Of a stretch of DNA of 64,000 nt, positions 31,845-43,956 are shown piece by piece. The position numbers and the translations under genes are program-made. A model generated the notes under the pieces. It made no database searches. It saw nothing but the letters and a program-made list of their open reading frames with translations, and was not told the DNA's origin. How positions within the stretch are numbered: position 1 is the first letter of the stretch; each line of letters starts with the position of its first letter. Origin of the DNA: Isoetes taiwanensis. Its lineage: Eukaryota > Streptophyta > Lycopodiopsida > Isoetales > Isoetaceae. Where the stretch lies: positions 4,783,576 through 4,847,575 of the forward strand of contig JAJEKV010000079.1 of NCBI GenBank assembly GCA_021234155.1. The letters are read 5' to 3'.

Positions 31845-32436
31845 TCCTGCTAAAGCTCAGTGCTATCATTATTTGGAATGGGGTCATACCACCACGGCGT
31901 GCCCTCAACTTCCTCAAGTTCAAGTCCAACTTCCAGGCACGAATCAAACCACGTCAGTACGCCTCACGGCCTATCAACTTTGGATTGCTAATGGCAAACA
32001 AGGCCCCCGTCCTGTTCTTCGAAAACCACCCCGTGTGCCACAACAATCAAGGTATCAACCAACTCCTTCGTCCACTCCTTCTATGGATCAACAAGCTCAG
32101 GAAGAAATTTACCAAGCTCTCAATCCTCCGGTCCAACCGTCAAACTGGGTTGGTTTGGTCTCACGACAGACCAGGGCTTCACGCCCCTTGATCATTATTC
32201 CTCATGATACGCGCCCTGCTTTTGCAGTAGACACGATCCCTCATGACGAGGAAAAAAAGGTTCACTTTGCACCAGATCTGGATAAACTCATGCCTCATGT
32301 CATGCCCAAAGTCCGACAAAGTATCCTCAACCTCATGCAGGCTGCTGAAGGCCGCACACTGGCGAATGTACATGCAACCACCAGAGCTCAGCAGCGTCAT
32401 GACATACCTCCGTCATCTCACCCTCCACGCTCTTAG
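31750..32436 (+). pseudogene. Gag C-terminal extension with third zinc box
   Basis: In the next frame, after a Gln-rich stretch (PQQFQAQPPQQYQQSQQPRG), a third box reads CYHYLEWGHTTTACP (about 31862). A Pro/Arg-rich linker and KVHFAPDLDKLMPHVMPKVR follow. The frame ends at a TAG (32434-32436) and reopens at once in the same phase at 32461, so the stop is a point lesion inside a longer gag-pol frame. Confidence 0.75.
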
Positions 32437-32460
32437 ACATATCCAAACATTGCAGCAGAG

Positions 32461-33267
32461 GTGGAGCTTCTCAAAGAAGTTGCTGCTTCGTTACCTCAAA
32501 CTCCTGCTCCCTTGGCTCCTGCTGATCCGTTCTCTCATGTCCCTTTGGAACTCCAAGAAGAGCTCGCCAAGATCAAGATCCCTTTGAGTCTTGCCACAAT
32601 TTTGAAACTCTGTCCTGCTCTCAAGGACCAGTTACCCCTACCCACTGTTTTGGTAGGTGCAGTGGCTACCTCCACCCCCACGGTCCATGCCACGGTGGAC
32701 AATCAACAAGTCAATCATGTTCAAATCGATTGAGGTAGTGCTGTCAATCTTATCACAGATAAACTCAGAAAGCAATTGGGCATCAAGCAACTTTACCGTG
32801 CCCCTTATGATATCAAGTTGGCCAATGGCCATATCACGCACCCTCAAGGCGTCACGCCACTGCTTCACATCAATATAGGCGAATTGCGATTCCCTCTCGA
32901 ATTCGATGTTTGGAAAGCCGGTGAAGATCCCGGTGATTATGAAATGTTGGTCGGCAGATCTTTTCTTCGTCAGGCCAAAAGTATTCATTACTGGGCCACG
33001 GACCAGCTCGTCATTACAGATGGTCATCTCAATGCTACCATGGATTTGGAAACCGGCAAGATCATATCTGTTGAACATGCCGAACCTTCTCTCTCCGACG
33101 ATTACGAAGAAGCGCGAGAATATCTATCGGGTTCGAGGCTCCACCCGCGAAGTCGCCTCTTTCATCCTACCACGAATATCTTTGATCCACGGGGAGAGAT
33201 GACTGGGATCAAGACCACTTGGCCGTGGCTGCTCACCTTTCGACCCTTACCTGGCTCCTTGCAATAG
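32461..33267 (+). pseudogene. Aspartic protease of gypsy-2, stop in the active site
   Basis: The segment before 32730 (LQEELAKIKIPLSLATILKL) is a gag-pol linker. The protease starts VNHVQID, then TGA (32731-32733), then GSAVNLI. The stop sits exactly between the catalytic Asp and the GS of the D-(T/S/G)-G-S motif, consistent with GGA to TGA. The flap-side motif YEMLVGRSFLRQ (LLGR-like) follows at about 32940. This copy could not mature its polyprotein. Confidence 0.85.
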
Positions 33268-33316
33268 AATTCATCGTCTTGACCATTTTTCCGACACAGA
33301 ACTTTCTCCTGCAACG

Positions 33317-34997
33317 ATGGACGTTCAGGCTGTCATGAAGCAACCACTGTTGGATGACGCTCAGCAACTGCTTTTCTTTACAACACAAAATGCAGCTCCT
33401 CCTGTCATGTTTCAACCTCCTGCTCATATTGTTCATGACACGGAAGTTGTTCCTCACATTCAAACTCCTGAGGTGGAGATTGTGGACGTTGGCAACAATC
33501 AGCCAGTCCGCCTAGCTACAAATCTTCCGACCACGCTCTTCAAAAAGTTCAAACACATTTTTGCCTGGAGCTATAAAGATCTTCGGGGTATAAAACTTGG
33601 GGGAACTCACCATTCCTACCAAATCAGATGCACGTCCTGTATAGCAACGACAGTACCGGCTCAACCCAAATTACCGTGACCGAGTCAAGGCTTAAATTGA
33701 CAAACTTCTAGCTGCAGGTTTGATCTACGAGGTCAAACATTCTGAATGGGTGAGCCCCATCGTCATTGCTCTCAAACACAACGGTAAGATCCGCATTTGC
33801 GTAGACTATCGCGAACTAAATCAGGCCACAGAGCGTGATCACTTCCCGCTTCCCTTCACAGACCAGGTTCTGGAAGAGGTCGCTGGTCATGAAATGTACT
33901 CCTTCATGGATGGTTTTTCAGGCTACAATCAAATTTCAATCAAAGAAGCTGATCAACTTAAGACTACCTTCACCACCCCGTGGGACACTTTTGCCTACAA
34001 GGTGGTTCCTTTTGGGTTATCAAACTCTCCATCAACGTTTCAACGCATCATGCTCTCGGTTTTTCAGGATTATATGAAGGAGAAACCCTTCCTCCAGATA
34101 TTTCAAGACGACTTTTCCACCTACAGTTCCATGGATGACCACCTGGATAAATTAGAACTTGTTTTTCAGAAATGTGATGAATCTGGTATTAGTCTAAATC
34201 CTGAGAAATGCACCTTCTGCGTCACCTCTGGTGTTCTGTTAGGGCATGTGGTCAGTAAAGCAGGTATCACCACGGATCCTGCTAAAATCAGTTGCGTGCT
34301 TAAAGCTCAAGCACCATCTAATATCAAAGAGACACGATCTTTCCTGGGCAAGGTAAATTACTATTCCACCTTCATTCCTGGACTTGCAGCCATTGCTGAT
34401 CCCATTCATAAACTCACGAGTGACGAATCCACTTCGGCTTGGAATTCCCAGGCGGATGCTGCTTTCCAACAATTGAAGATCTTGCTTACTCAGGCCCCCG
34501 TGCTTGTTCCTCCTCAATGGGACAAGCCTTTTCACGTTCATGTTGATGTCTCCGCATTTGCTATTGGAGCTGTTCTTTCTCAAGCCTATGATGCGCACAC
34601 AGGCAAACCAAACCGTTATGCTAGCAGAAAACTCAACCCTGCTGAGCGCAACTATTCTGCCACTGAGAGGGAGGCCTTGGGCTTAATTTTTTGTGTCCAA
34701 CGTTTCCGTCATTATCTTTTGGGCAGTCAAATTAAGTTCTTCGTTGACCATCAGACACTTCTATATTTGATCAACAAGTCCACGCCCACGGGCAGAATTG
34801 CTCGTTGGGTCCTTCTTCTGCAAGAATTCGCTCCTTTTGAAATTGTTCATAAGGCTGGCAAATCTCATGTTGTACCAGATTATCTCTCACGCATCCACAC
34901 AGATGATCCCTCCACGGGTGTTTCAGATGCCTTTCCTGACGCTCAGCTGTTTTTGGTCACGGCCATGCCCCATTGGTTTCATAACTTCCAGCAGTAG
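33317..34997 (+). pseudogene. Reverse transcriptase and RNase H of gypsy-2
   Basis: An N-terminal lead (FKKFKHIFAWSYKDLRGI, 33317-33679) sits in another frame; the main frame is 33720-34997. RT motifs: SEWVSPIVIALKHNGKIRI, YSFMDGFSGYNQI, TTFTTPWDTFAYKVVPFGL and IFQDDFS, where the YxDD box has Phe for Tyr. The connection SFLGKVNYYSTFIP follows. RNase H: HVHVDVSAFAIGAVLSQ (Asp), NYSATEREALGL (Glu), FFVDHQTLLYLINK (Asp), VPDYLSR. A TAG at 34995-34997 ends the frame, but integrase continues in the same phase. Confidence 0.93.
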
Positions 34998-35642
34998 CTT
35001 CTCACTGGTGCTCTTCCCTCTGAAGATCCCACGCTCTCTCCAGAAAAGCTTCAATCACGACGCCGTCAGTTCCTCCGTGAGGTTCGTGACTATACCATGG
35101 TTGCGGGCCATCTGTACAAACGCGGTAAGGATATGGTCCTTCGACGCTGTGTTCTTCCTCATGAAGTGCCCGATATTGTTCCACAAGCTCATGAAGGGCT
35201 TGGTGGTGGTCATTTTCACGGTGACACCACGGCACGAAAAATCATTCTCGCAGGCTATTTCTGGCCCACGCTCTTCAAGGATGCCCACGCTCACGCCCGC
35301 ACGTGTGATGTCTGTCAGCGTGTGGGTAGGCACACGGCCCGTGACGCTCTCCCGTTGACGCCGGTTGCCACACCACTTCCCTTCAGCAAATGGAGAATGG
35401 ACTTTGTGGGGCCCATCGACTCTCCCGCGCGGCACACACGTGCCCGCTACATTCTGGTCATCACTGATTACGCTACCAAATGGGCTGAGGCTTGTGCCCT
35501 TCCAGACAACACAGCCGCAAGCACAGTCAAGTCCTCTATAGCACATCATCACGCGTTTTGGCTGTCCCACGGAATTGTGATTGACAAAATGAACGCCTCG
35601 ATCACTGACCACCATCAAAGAGCTGACGGATTATCTGCTGAT
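34998..35642 (+). pseudogene. Integrase of gypsy-2, first part
   Basis: Same reading phase as RT after the TAG. The H2C2 domain reads AHEGLGGGHFHGDTTARK ... GYFWPTLFKDA ... CDVCQRVG. The catalytic core opens with WRMDFVGPID and ITDYATKWAEA. The second motif is decayed (IVIDKMNASIT where DRGSQF is usual), followed by a shift into a frame reading IKELTDYLL. That frame runs directly into the TIR-2 insertion at 35643 and is continued at 44536. Confidence 0.9.
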
Positions 35643-36619
35643 GGGTAAAAGAAAGCTAGGGTGTCTTACATTTGGCCAAATGTAGAGTAAGAGATGTATC
35701 ACATTTCAAATACATAACCGTTTTTTCAGTATGTACATAATAGCTATATTATGGAATCTTTTTTTTTGGAACTACTTGCCACGTCAATTAAAACGCAATC
35801 ATGAAGCAGATTTCAATTCCCGCCGCTATAACCACTCCAAAAAACGCTTGAACGTTAGGAGAATTTCCCACTTTCTGGCTAAAACTTTGCCCAGCTCCAG
35901 GATTTCCCTCCTTCTTGCGAAATTCCTCCGGCTAACCCTAAACCACGCAAGAACCATGATGAACAACGAAGGAACGAAATGGCGCAAGAAGATTGCAATA
36001 TCGGGAATGTGACAAAGAAAATGAAGCGTAAGATTGATGAAATTTGTAAATTTATATATGATCGGGTTCAAGATTTACGTCACGTGCAAAGGAGAGCTTT
36101 AGCGATGAAAACTGTTCGGGATGAAAGGCTGCACTTCTTTTTGAACACGCCATTGGAAATCCAGTATAAAGCAATTCCGAAGGATACTATGCTAAAAATA
36201 TCCGTGAAGGTCTGCGGGAAGTGAAACAAGCAAATAGCAATGATAAATTAGCGACTAAGCATTCCCTGTTATCAATGATTGTTGGTGAGAATGGAAAACT
36301 TCGGGCAAAAAGGAGTAGCCTCGAGAATTCTTCAAGTGCAAGCAAGAAACCTCACAAAAGCTGCAATTAGAAGAAAAGGATGTCATTATCGGTGCTAATA
36401 TGTGGGCAGCTGGCGGGAAGGCAACCAGGCGGACATGCTTCCGAGGAATCAACCAAGCAGGTTGGTAAATGAGTTTTGGTTAACCCACACAAAAACTTCT
36501 CCAAAGTGCAGGGGATGTCGGGGAAGAAAAGGACACTTCAATCCGGTTTTTGGACATGCCCGTCGGTTTAAGTCTTTTAATCACATTTCACGCAAAGCTT
36601 GATAGAAGCTAAACTTACG

Positions 36620-37130
36620 TGCATCTGAATAAGTTTAGTAATCCTATTTGCATTCCATGTAAGGGATGTATCGATATACATTGAAGTACATCCAACTACA
36701 ATAATTATATTTTTACACTTGGAGGTCTTGAATGAGCTATGTTTAACGGGGAAAAGTACTTGGATGTACTTCCGGTTACATCAATGTGGCATAAAAAGAA
36801 AAATGTGTTGAAAGTCGGTACGTGTTATTATAGTCTTGCTTTTTGTAGTTCCCAAGTACATTATAGTACATTTTAAGCTTTCCTGATCTCAAGATAGTTT
36901 TTAAAGATAGGGTGATACATAAAAGTATTTAAATGTACTTCCTTCCATAAGAAAAGTATGAAATACATACATCACATGTCTGATGATCTTGCGTGACACT
37001 GGTTACATATTGAGTTTTTTATGTACATCTGGAACTCTTTGGAGTACATTATTTATACATTTATACATATCATGTCACGAGGGTATGTATGCGATGTTGT
37101 GGTATAGTAGTTGAATGTATATCAAATCAT
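36620..37130. repeat. TACATT/GTACTT-rich zone, left
   Basis: Dense recurring words GTACATT, TGTACTTCC, GATACAT and TACATC in an AT-rich stretch without a frame. A comparable zone lies at 42530-42900 near the other end of TIR-2. They may be introns or transposase-binding repeats. Confidence 0.5.
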
Positions 37131-39086
37131 GATCGAGTGCCATAGAACTAATGCAATGTCACGCAACATCTTTGAATTAAGTAAGTAGTTCTAATTTATA
37201 TCTTACTTATACATGCCGTTTTTTTCCTTGCGAGTGAATTGTATGAGATGTTCAAAGATGAACATCTGAAGTGAAAGATTAGCATCGAGAAAGTTCGAGC
37301 TGCTTAAGCCTCGTGTGTGAGAAGGTTGAAAGAGAGGAACACATCTTTGCTGCGTGAAGCATGAACAAAGCCCGATCTATCTGAGGAAAGCTTTTAAGCG
37401 TCTGAGGAGCAAATTTCATGCCAAGCGTACATGTTCTTGTGGTGTTTGTGCGGCCGGATGAGAACAATGGCGTCATAAGCTCCTTCTAAAACATTTCAAA
37501 ATGTTGGTGCTATGTGGAGAAACTACGATTACGTGACAAGGAAGGCGAAAAGAGTGGCATAGTTTGGGCTGTGTCAAGGGAGAGTGCGGCGTGGCGAAAA
37601 TATTCAAATCTGTCCTAAGGAGAAAGAGTCGCGAGAATGAGAACATTGAATGGCAAGTTTACAAATGCGTGAGCGAACCTTCCAAAGGCGGCACTTCAAG
37701 GAGGTTGAAGCTTATTCTTGGCGGGACTCGGTACATTGCTTGACAAGATGTTTGACACCTTACAAAGTTCACTATTCACAACTTTTGACAAGTTGGCCCG
37801 AGCAAACAATTCAGGAAATCGATTACAAAATTTGAGGGATGATTACGTTTTGTCGATAATGGACTTTCGCAGAGAACTACACTTTTACGACCATTCGGGG
37901 AGGTTCGGTCCGAGCATTGGAACAATGACCGGATAACTATTACGGTGCATATAACCATGATGAAAGTCAATGGCGAGCTGAAAAAAATTGTTCATTTGTA
38001 TGTTTAGATGTTATGAAGCATGATGCTTTCTTTGTTCGAGGCTGCACTCAAGAAGCACCATATTTGGATGATGCAAAAGGTTTTGCCACATCAAATACCA
38101 TGTCATGTAATTACGATGGGTGTCTTTGCTTTCGGTTTAAGTGTTCTCGAGCCTTTTATTTGAATGTGGCCCAATATTATAGCAGTATAAAAATTAGGAT
38201 CTTTTGATGGAATTATTTTGGCTCGAGGCCATGGAAAAAGGAGAACATGATGGGCGGGCTACTTTGGAGAAAAGGTTCCTAGCGAGGCGAGCAAAGGAAA
38301 AGAGAATGGTGTTCGATTTTGGGTGCCAACTCTGCTTGCACTTTCTTTGAGACAAAAAGTGCAAAATGGATGAGTCATATGGGAGGTGATGGCGAAGAAG
38401 ACATTAGCGGGGACCCTCGTTGATTGTGAGACATTGCACGGTACTCTAGCTATACATTGTGTATGCGCTATTAATCCGGTGACCCAACACTTGTCATGTA
38501 TAGATCCCCGTCATGTTTTTGCAATGGTTGCTTGAATTTCGGATGGGAGAATGTGAGAATCTCGAGCATTGTGGTTAGCGTGGAAGGCTGCACAAAGCTG
38601 GAGCCTAGTTATTCGGCCCGATTCGGCGAACAAGAAGAGCTAGTTGGTTTTATGCGGTGATGAGCAAGAACTATCCGATGTACTCCAAATTGGAGACATA
38701 TTTGCATCTTTGCTGCCCGGGGAATCGGGAAAATGTTCCATACTTAGTCCTCCTATGCGTGAAGGAGATGCATATTCTTGGGGAAGATGTGATTGGCGAC
38801 TATGGAAATAGAATGCTTCTTTGGTAGCGAGGGGTTATAGCTGGTCATTACTATCAAGCTGCTACAAGGCACAAAGCACAACTACAAGTTCTTTGGATGA
38901 CAAAATAGTATTGGTACCGGTGAATGCGTAATGGAGCAAAGTTCACGATCACGGCGGGTCAAGCATTACGGCATATATGATCACACGAGAGGTGCATGAC
39001 ATGCTTATATCAAGCCTACACGAGATTGTTGAGTGCACATGACTAAGTTACGTACAAAGGAACTTTCATATTTGCCATCATCTTAC

Positions 39087-39452
39087 GTTATGTTGAAAAC
39101 TAGTCGATTCTTTGTAAGTTTTTGTTATTTACTTATTTTTTAATCTGAAGTGCATTTTGATACTTCAATTTCGATATCCACAGAATATCTTACGTGACCA
39201 AGCAAAATGTATATCGAAGAAAGTACAAAATGTTTATCAATTGTTGCATGAAGAAGTTAAACTAGTGCGTGTTATGTTGAAAAACTAGTCGATTCTTTGC
39301 AAGTTTTTTCTTATTTACTTATTTTTAATCTGAAGTGCATTTTGATACTTAAATTTCAGTATCACACAATATCTTACGTTTCCAAGCACAATGTATATCG
39401 AGAAAGTACAAAATGTTCATCAATTGTTGCATGAAGAAGTTAAACTAGTCAC
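39087..39452 (+). repeat. Tandem duplication of an exon-like unit in TIR-2
   Basis: Two 184-bp units (39087-39270 and 39271-39452) are about 90% alike. Each holds a candidate donor (TTTGTAAGTT in copy 1), a CACAG-like acceptor and a short exon-like stretch encoding KVQNVYQLLHEEVKL (copy 1) or KVQNVHQLLHEEVKL (copy 2). Confidence 0.7.
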
Positions 39453-39733
39453 GTGAACTTGTTACGTTATAATGGATATCAATAGCTTTTCTTTTGATTC
39501 ATGAAACAAAGCAGAAAGTGGAACATGTATGGAGACAAAAACTCTTGTATTACATATCACAAGATATACAACTTGGTCATATCGGATATGATGCCAATAT
39601 ATACAAGTCACATTGTTCATGTTTTATATTAACATTAATTTACATTCAAAATCTGGTCCGCGGCCGATGTGAAACCGGTACATACTATTTTGCTTTGTTT
39701 CAATATGTTACTTTCTTTGCGGCTTGTCCATAG

Positions 39734-42260
39734 CACGGACATGCCATCTCTGTCCACAATAGCCCTCTGAAAGCATTTGCCTCAAGCGGTTGTTGTTAGT
39801 ACATCGGATGGATTGCGTAAAGGATTACGCTTCACATCTTGTTGCAGTGCGGTGCTATCAACAAACCCTCTAGCCATGGTTTGAAGTGTCAAAGAGACAC
39901 GTGTCTTCAACATCACTTTCACGCGCCATGAAGGTGGGCATATGCAATTTTTAGTTGGGATTGAAGAGCATCTTGTACTTTCGAATTAGTCTACTATTAG
40001 TGTGTTCTTTGTCATTCTGTCACGGATACTTCTGGTATATAAACTCAATTGGCTTCAGATACAAAGGTTTGTCTTCACTTCTGCAATCCGGAAGGCAGCT
40101 CCAAGCGATGGCTTCCATCAAAGGTGAACCTTAAGTCCCTTATCTGCGTCATTGTGAAGATTTTATCCACTACTCTTGATAGGTTCCATGGAGCTATTGA
40201 TGACCATATTCCTACTTCAAAGTGTTCAAATACAAATTCGAGGGAATTAGTCTAGGTGGGGCCTTAAAAACAACACTTTCTTCCCTATTATGTCATAATT
40301 TCCAACTAGGTGATCATCGATACCAAAGTCCTATGTATTTGTTTTGCCAAAACATTATTGATATCAAACACTATCAACCTTTTTCCAGTACACGATATGA
40401 AAGAACATGCAATTTATCAATAAAGTATGGTGGAGTTGAATAAAAGAGATTTTATTCAAATTCAATGAAAAAATGTGTATTTTATAATCAAATAGTGTTT
40501 AGCATTGACAATAGGGAGAGGCTGTTTCTCATTACACATTTATTAGTACCGGGTGGTCTAATAGTTTGGTCGCGATGTGAATGTGGTCTAACTCACGAGT
40601 AGTGCTTTCGGTGAGAACATCCACGACGATCGGATGCATACTTTGGCAAGAACCGGTTTGGTGTCTGCAAATGTGACAATAATACTTACATAATAAGTAT
40701 TAAAACCATTTGTTTGCAAGACAAAAGAAGTGAGACACTCATTGGTAGTTTTACCACACGATTGTGTCTACAAACTTACGCATATAAGCTACAACATAGA
40801 GGCCACATGAATCCCCATCTTTTACTGGCTGTGGACACTTATGAATCTTCTGGCGGTGAAGGATTTTGTCCATGCTTCAAAAAGTGGGACACTTTCGACA
40901 CAACAGCGTGCCATAGTGAGGATATGGAGCACGCAAAAGGCCGGATCTATTTTGTAGCAAATGAATGAAAAAGGCTGCTAACATGGTATCAATCTACTCA
41001 ATATTAATAAAAGGAGATGTGAAATACAAAATACCTCTTAAGTGCAAGCATGTCAACGTCAATGTCCTCGGCGAGAATTGAAGATCTGAATGTTGATGGT
41101 GTTCTTACTCTTAGTAAGTGCCATGTTGAAGATGGCCAAAGTGTGATGTTCGGTAACTCTACATAGCATTGGAATCATGATCCATCGCGCTTTCAGCCAA
41201 TTTATCCTGTAAGAGCTACCTTTACAATATCTCTTCCACGCTTCGGAGGGGCTGCCATAGATTTATCTTTTTTAACTTGCCTTGGCCCATCTTTGCCAAA
41301 TTCCATGAAGGCTGTCCGGTGGGAAGAACCAGGGCGTCGGCCTTCTTATCATCACGGAACCGCAGTTTGCGGTACCTATAACAAGTTGAAAAGGATAAAA
41401 TTACTAACTTGACTTACACATACAAATGAACAAGTTCAAAGTCCGATTACACAGCATACATATCCACATGCGGTTGGAAAATTTTCCCACATCCATGTCC
41501 GGCACATCTTGTTCAAATAAATAACACTCCATTTTAGGGCAAAGATCACGGGAAAATCCTTGCCTTCTTGAGCTTCATCATTCGGTTCGGCAAGGCATCG
41601 TTATGGCTGTATTGAGCTGCGATGCGGGTTCAATGACCGATACATTTACACAAATCATCTACATTAGTCTACTACTATCCATATTATTTTAAAGTTTTTA
41701 ACTTGGATACTAGATGTAAAAAAAAATGTAAGAAATGTAGATCAAGTTACCTGTAGAGATCATTCTTACGCTCTGGCGATCTTTGTTTTCTCCGGTCGGT
41801 ATCCATTTCCTTCCCTACTTTTTGGTTTCCTCACTTTCGGATTCTTATTAGGTCCGGAATCCTCGTCTTCAACCTCTCGATTTCTCATTGTCGGGAAATT
41901 CAGTAATCCTTTGCTATGTCGGAAGCAATATTTGACACAAACTTAAAAGTATCTGCTCTACATCTTGATGCTCGGAAGATTCCTCTTCATTAGGACACAT
42001 AAACATAGGATGTCATGGATTTCTCATTTCTTTGTACTGCTTGAAATAAAATGCTTTCTTACACGTTTCTCTTTTGCTTCAATTGTCTTCTTACATTGGC
42101 TTTTTAGGTGGAGTTCTTCTTTGGAGTCACATTTTTACTGCTGCGCCTTTACTTTTGAAGATGTGGCCTTAGCACTTGCTCCCTCAATCTCTTGAGTTCC
42201 TCGTCATAATCACGGAATGTCACCATGCGGACCTGAAGTGCCGGCCTCCTCAACTTTGTA
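39734..42260 (-). other. TIR-2 minus-strand gene region, 3' part, unknown
   Basis: Broken, protein-like minus-strand pieces (for example about 39830-39740: NNRLRQMLSEGYCGQRWHVR) mixed with plus-strand frames at 40049-40443 and 40714-40968 that show no domain. I cannot build a gene. The direction change near 39733 suggests two convergent transcription units. Confidence 0.3.
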
Positions 42261-43174
42261 TCACCGAGGAATAGTGATTTTGCTTTGTCCTTCAATCACT
42301 GCTTTCTTTCCATCGGCTACATCTTGCACCTCAATTTTCTTTGGAACCTCCAAAACTGTGAAAACCGAACCAAGAATAAGAAATTGCTTCCTCTGACACA
42401 ATGCAAATTGAATTTGAAAACAAGCCAAGTGTAATTTACGCTTTCGATAGTTTTTGGCACTTTGAAGCTCACGAAAATAAATCACATAACGGTCGGATAT
42501 CGGTCTCAAACTAATCCGTCTCTAAGCGTTACGTACATATCAATAGGCTGTACATATTACTATAAGCTGATCTACATTGAAGTACTTTGAGTACATACAC
42601 ATGTAAACAACTATTTATCTAGATGGAATGTACATGTAATGTACATCAATGTGCTCCAATGTATGCACATGTACACATCATACATTACATAAAATACCTC
42701 TAAATGTTACGCCACAAAACTTCGATTACACAACTCCTAATTTTATGTATTTAAGTTCTACATTTAGGACCCTACCTTTGTGAATGTACAACATGTATGT
42801 AAGAAACACATATATGTATGACATGCAAAGCCAAGGAACTATAAGTATAAAATAACCCGATTACCTCCTACATCTTTGTAGCAAAACCTTAAGTCTTGAC
42901 AATCTACATGTAAATGGATTCTACATGTAAATGGATTCTACATTCGCGGTAATCTAGGTGCAGCAAATTGAACATAAATCATGAAATCTTGCTTACCTCC
43001 GATGTACACACCCAAGGTCTTTGAAATGTTATCGTCCCATTTGCATGCTCTTGGGCAGGATAGTCCAGCAGAAATAGAATATGAGAAACAAAAGATATGA
43101 AATGAATGCTCGCATGGAGCAACTAGGATAGGTTCATTATTAGCAAAGCCATTCTTGCCAAAACACACATCCAT
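42261..43174 (-). other. TIR-2 RING-like zinc-finger frame and repeat zone
   Basis: At 42938-43174 the minus-strand frame reads MDVCFGKNGFANNEPILVAP, CEHSFHIFCFS, then SCPRA. The C-x-H-x-F-H-x-x-C spacing resembles the middle of a RING or related zinc finger. 42261-42509 is a basic frame without a domain. 42530-42900 is the right-hand TACAT-rich zone matching 36620-37130. RING-like proteins are sometimes carried by eukaryotic DNA transposons; its role here is unknown. Confidence 0.4.
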
Positions 43175-43620
43175 GCACAGATATGAATTTTTCTTCAGCT
43201 GGAGAGATCACTAAGCTTGTTTTGGGCTGAAGGAGAATCGCTGCAGAATGCATCATGTACTTATGCATATCATCAAGCCGTCTGCAGCACTCAAACTAAA
43301 CTTTGTGAGCCTCCTCAAGTTCTGCAATCCTCTTTTCACATAACTCCTTCTCTCGAATGGCTTTCTCCAATGGCTCATGAATTCTCTTGACATTTCTTCC
43401 TTCTGGTTCTATCCCTCATCAAAAGGTCAACCTCTGGCTGCCCCGGTCTTGATGTCTCTCTTATTACTTGGCGTCGTCGAGAACACTATTGATGTCTTCT
43501 TGTATGCGTTGCTAGGTCCTCTTCATGTGCATCCTTTCTTCCTGAAATCTTATTTATATTGTCCGCGTAATTACGTACTGGCTGGATTTTCAGTTCTTCA
43601 ACCTTGGATGTCTTTGCTAA

Positions 43621-43956
43621 TTAACTCTCCATGACAACTAACACCTTGAGTTTACGCAAATTCAAGCTCTTCCTTAGGGTAAAATCCTTGCTGAAATTTA
43701 GGAACCTTGGATGTGGATTTAAAGGTCCCAATTTCTTACGTAATAGCGATTCTTTTGCCCCTCCCTTTGCCAAATCTTTGGCCAAAACTTTAAAAGTATC
43801 CCAATCTACTTTTTTACTGTCAATTGAAGGGCAAATGCACGAGCAAAAGTACTTTCGGTACATGGCGATTTGTGACCTCCGCTTACCAAAAACAATTTCA
43901 TAATGTTTGTAGAAGTTCTCGGCCCACTCTTTCACGCTAGATTCTTTGAACCCCAC
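43621..43956 (-). other. TIR-2 unknown protein block
   Basis: A 111-residue frame (FKESSVKEWAENFYKHYEIV, RSQIAMYRKYFCSCICPSID, VDWDTFKVLAKDLAKGGAKE) with a natural amino-acid composition and a Cys pair, preceded in other frames by FPDLQQIMDES. It looks like part of a genuine transposon-encoded protein. No family recognised. Confidence 0.4.

Larger units (their letters stand above)
35950..39733 (+). other. TIR-2 plus-strand gene region, unknown
   Basis: Successive protein-like blocks: 35979-36224 (TKKMKRKIDEICKFIYDRVQ, basic helical); 36402-36602 (KCRGCRGRKGHFNPVFGHAR, a Cys/His cluster like a small DNA-binding zinc motif); 37718-37936 (LLDKMFDTLQSSLFTTFDKL); 38013-38207 (CLDVMKHDAFFVRGC upstream, SCNYDGCLCFRFKCSR within); about 38206-38330 (MELFWLEAMEKGEHDGRATL, VFDFGCQLCLHFL). 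Frames change between blocks, partly through introns and partly through decay. The Cys-rich and conserved-looking blocks suggest a transposase, but I cannot name the family or point to a DDE/D triad. Confidence 0.4.
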
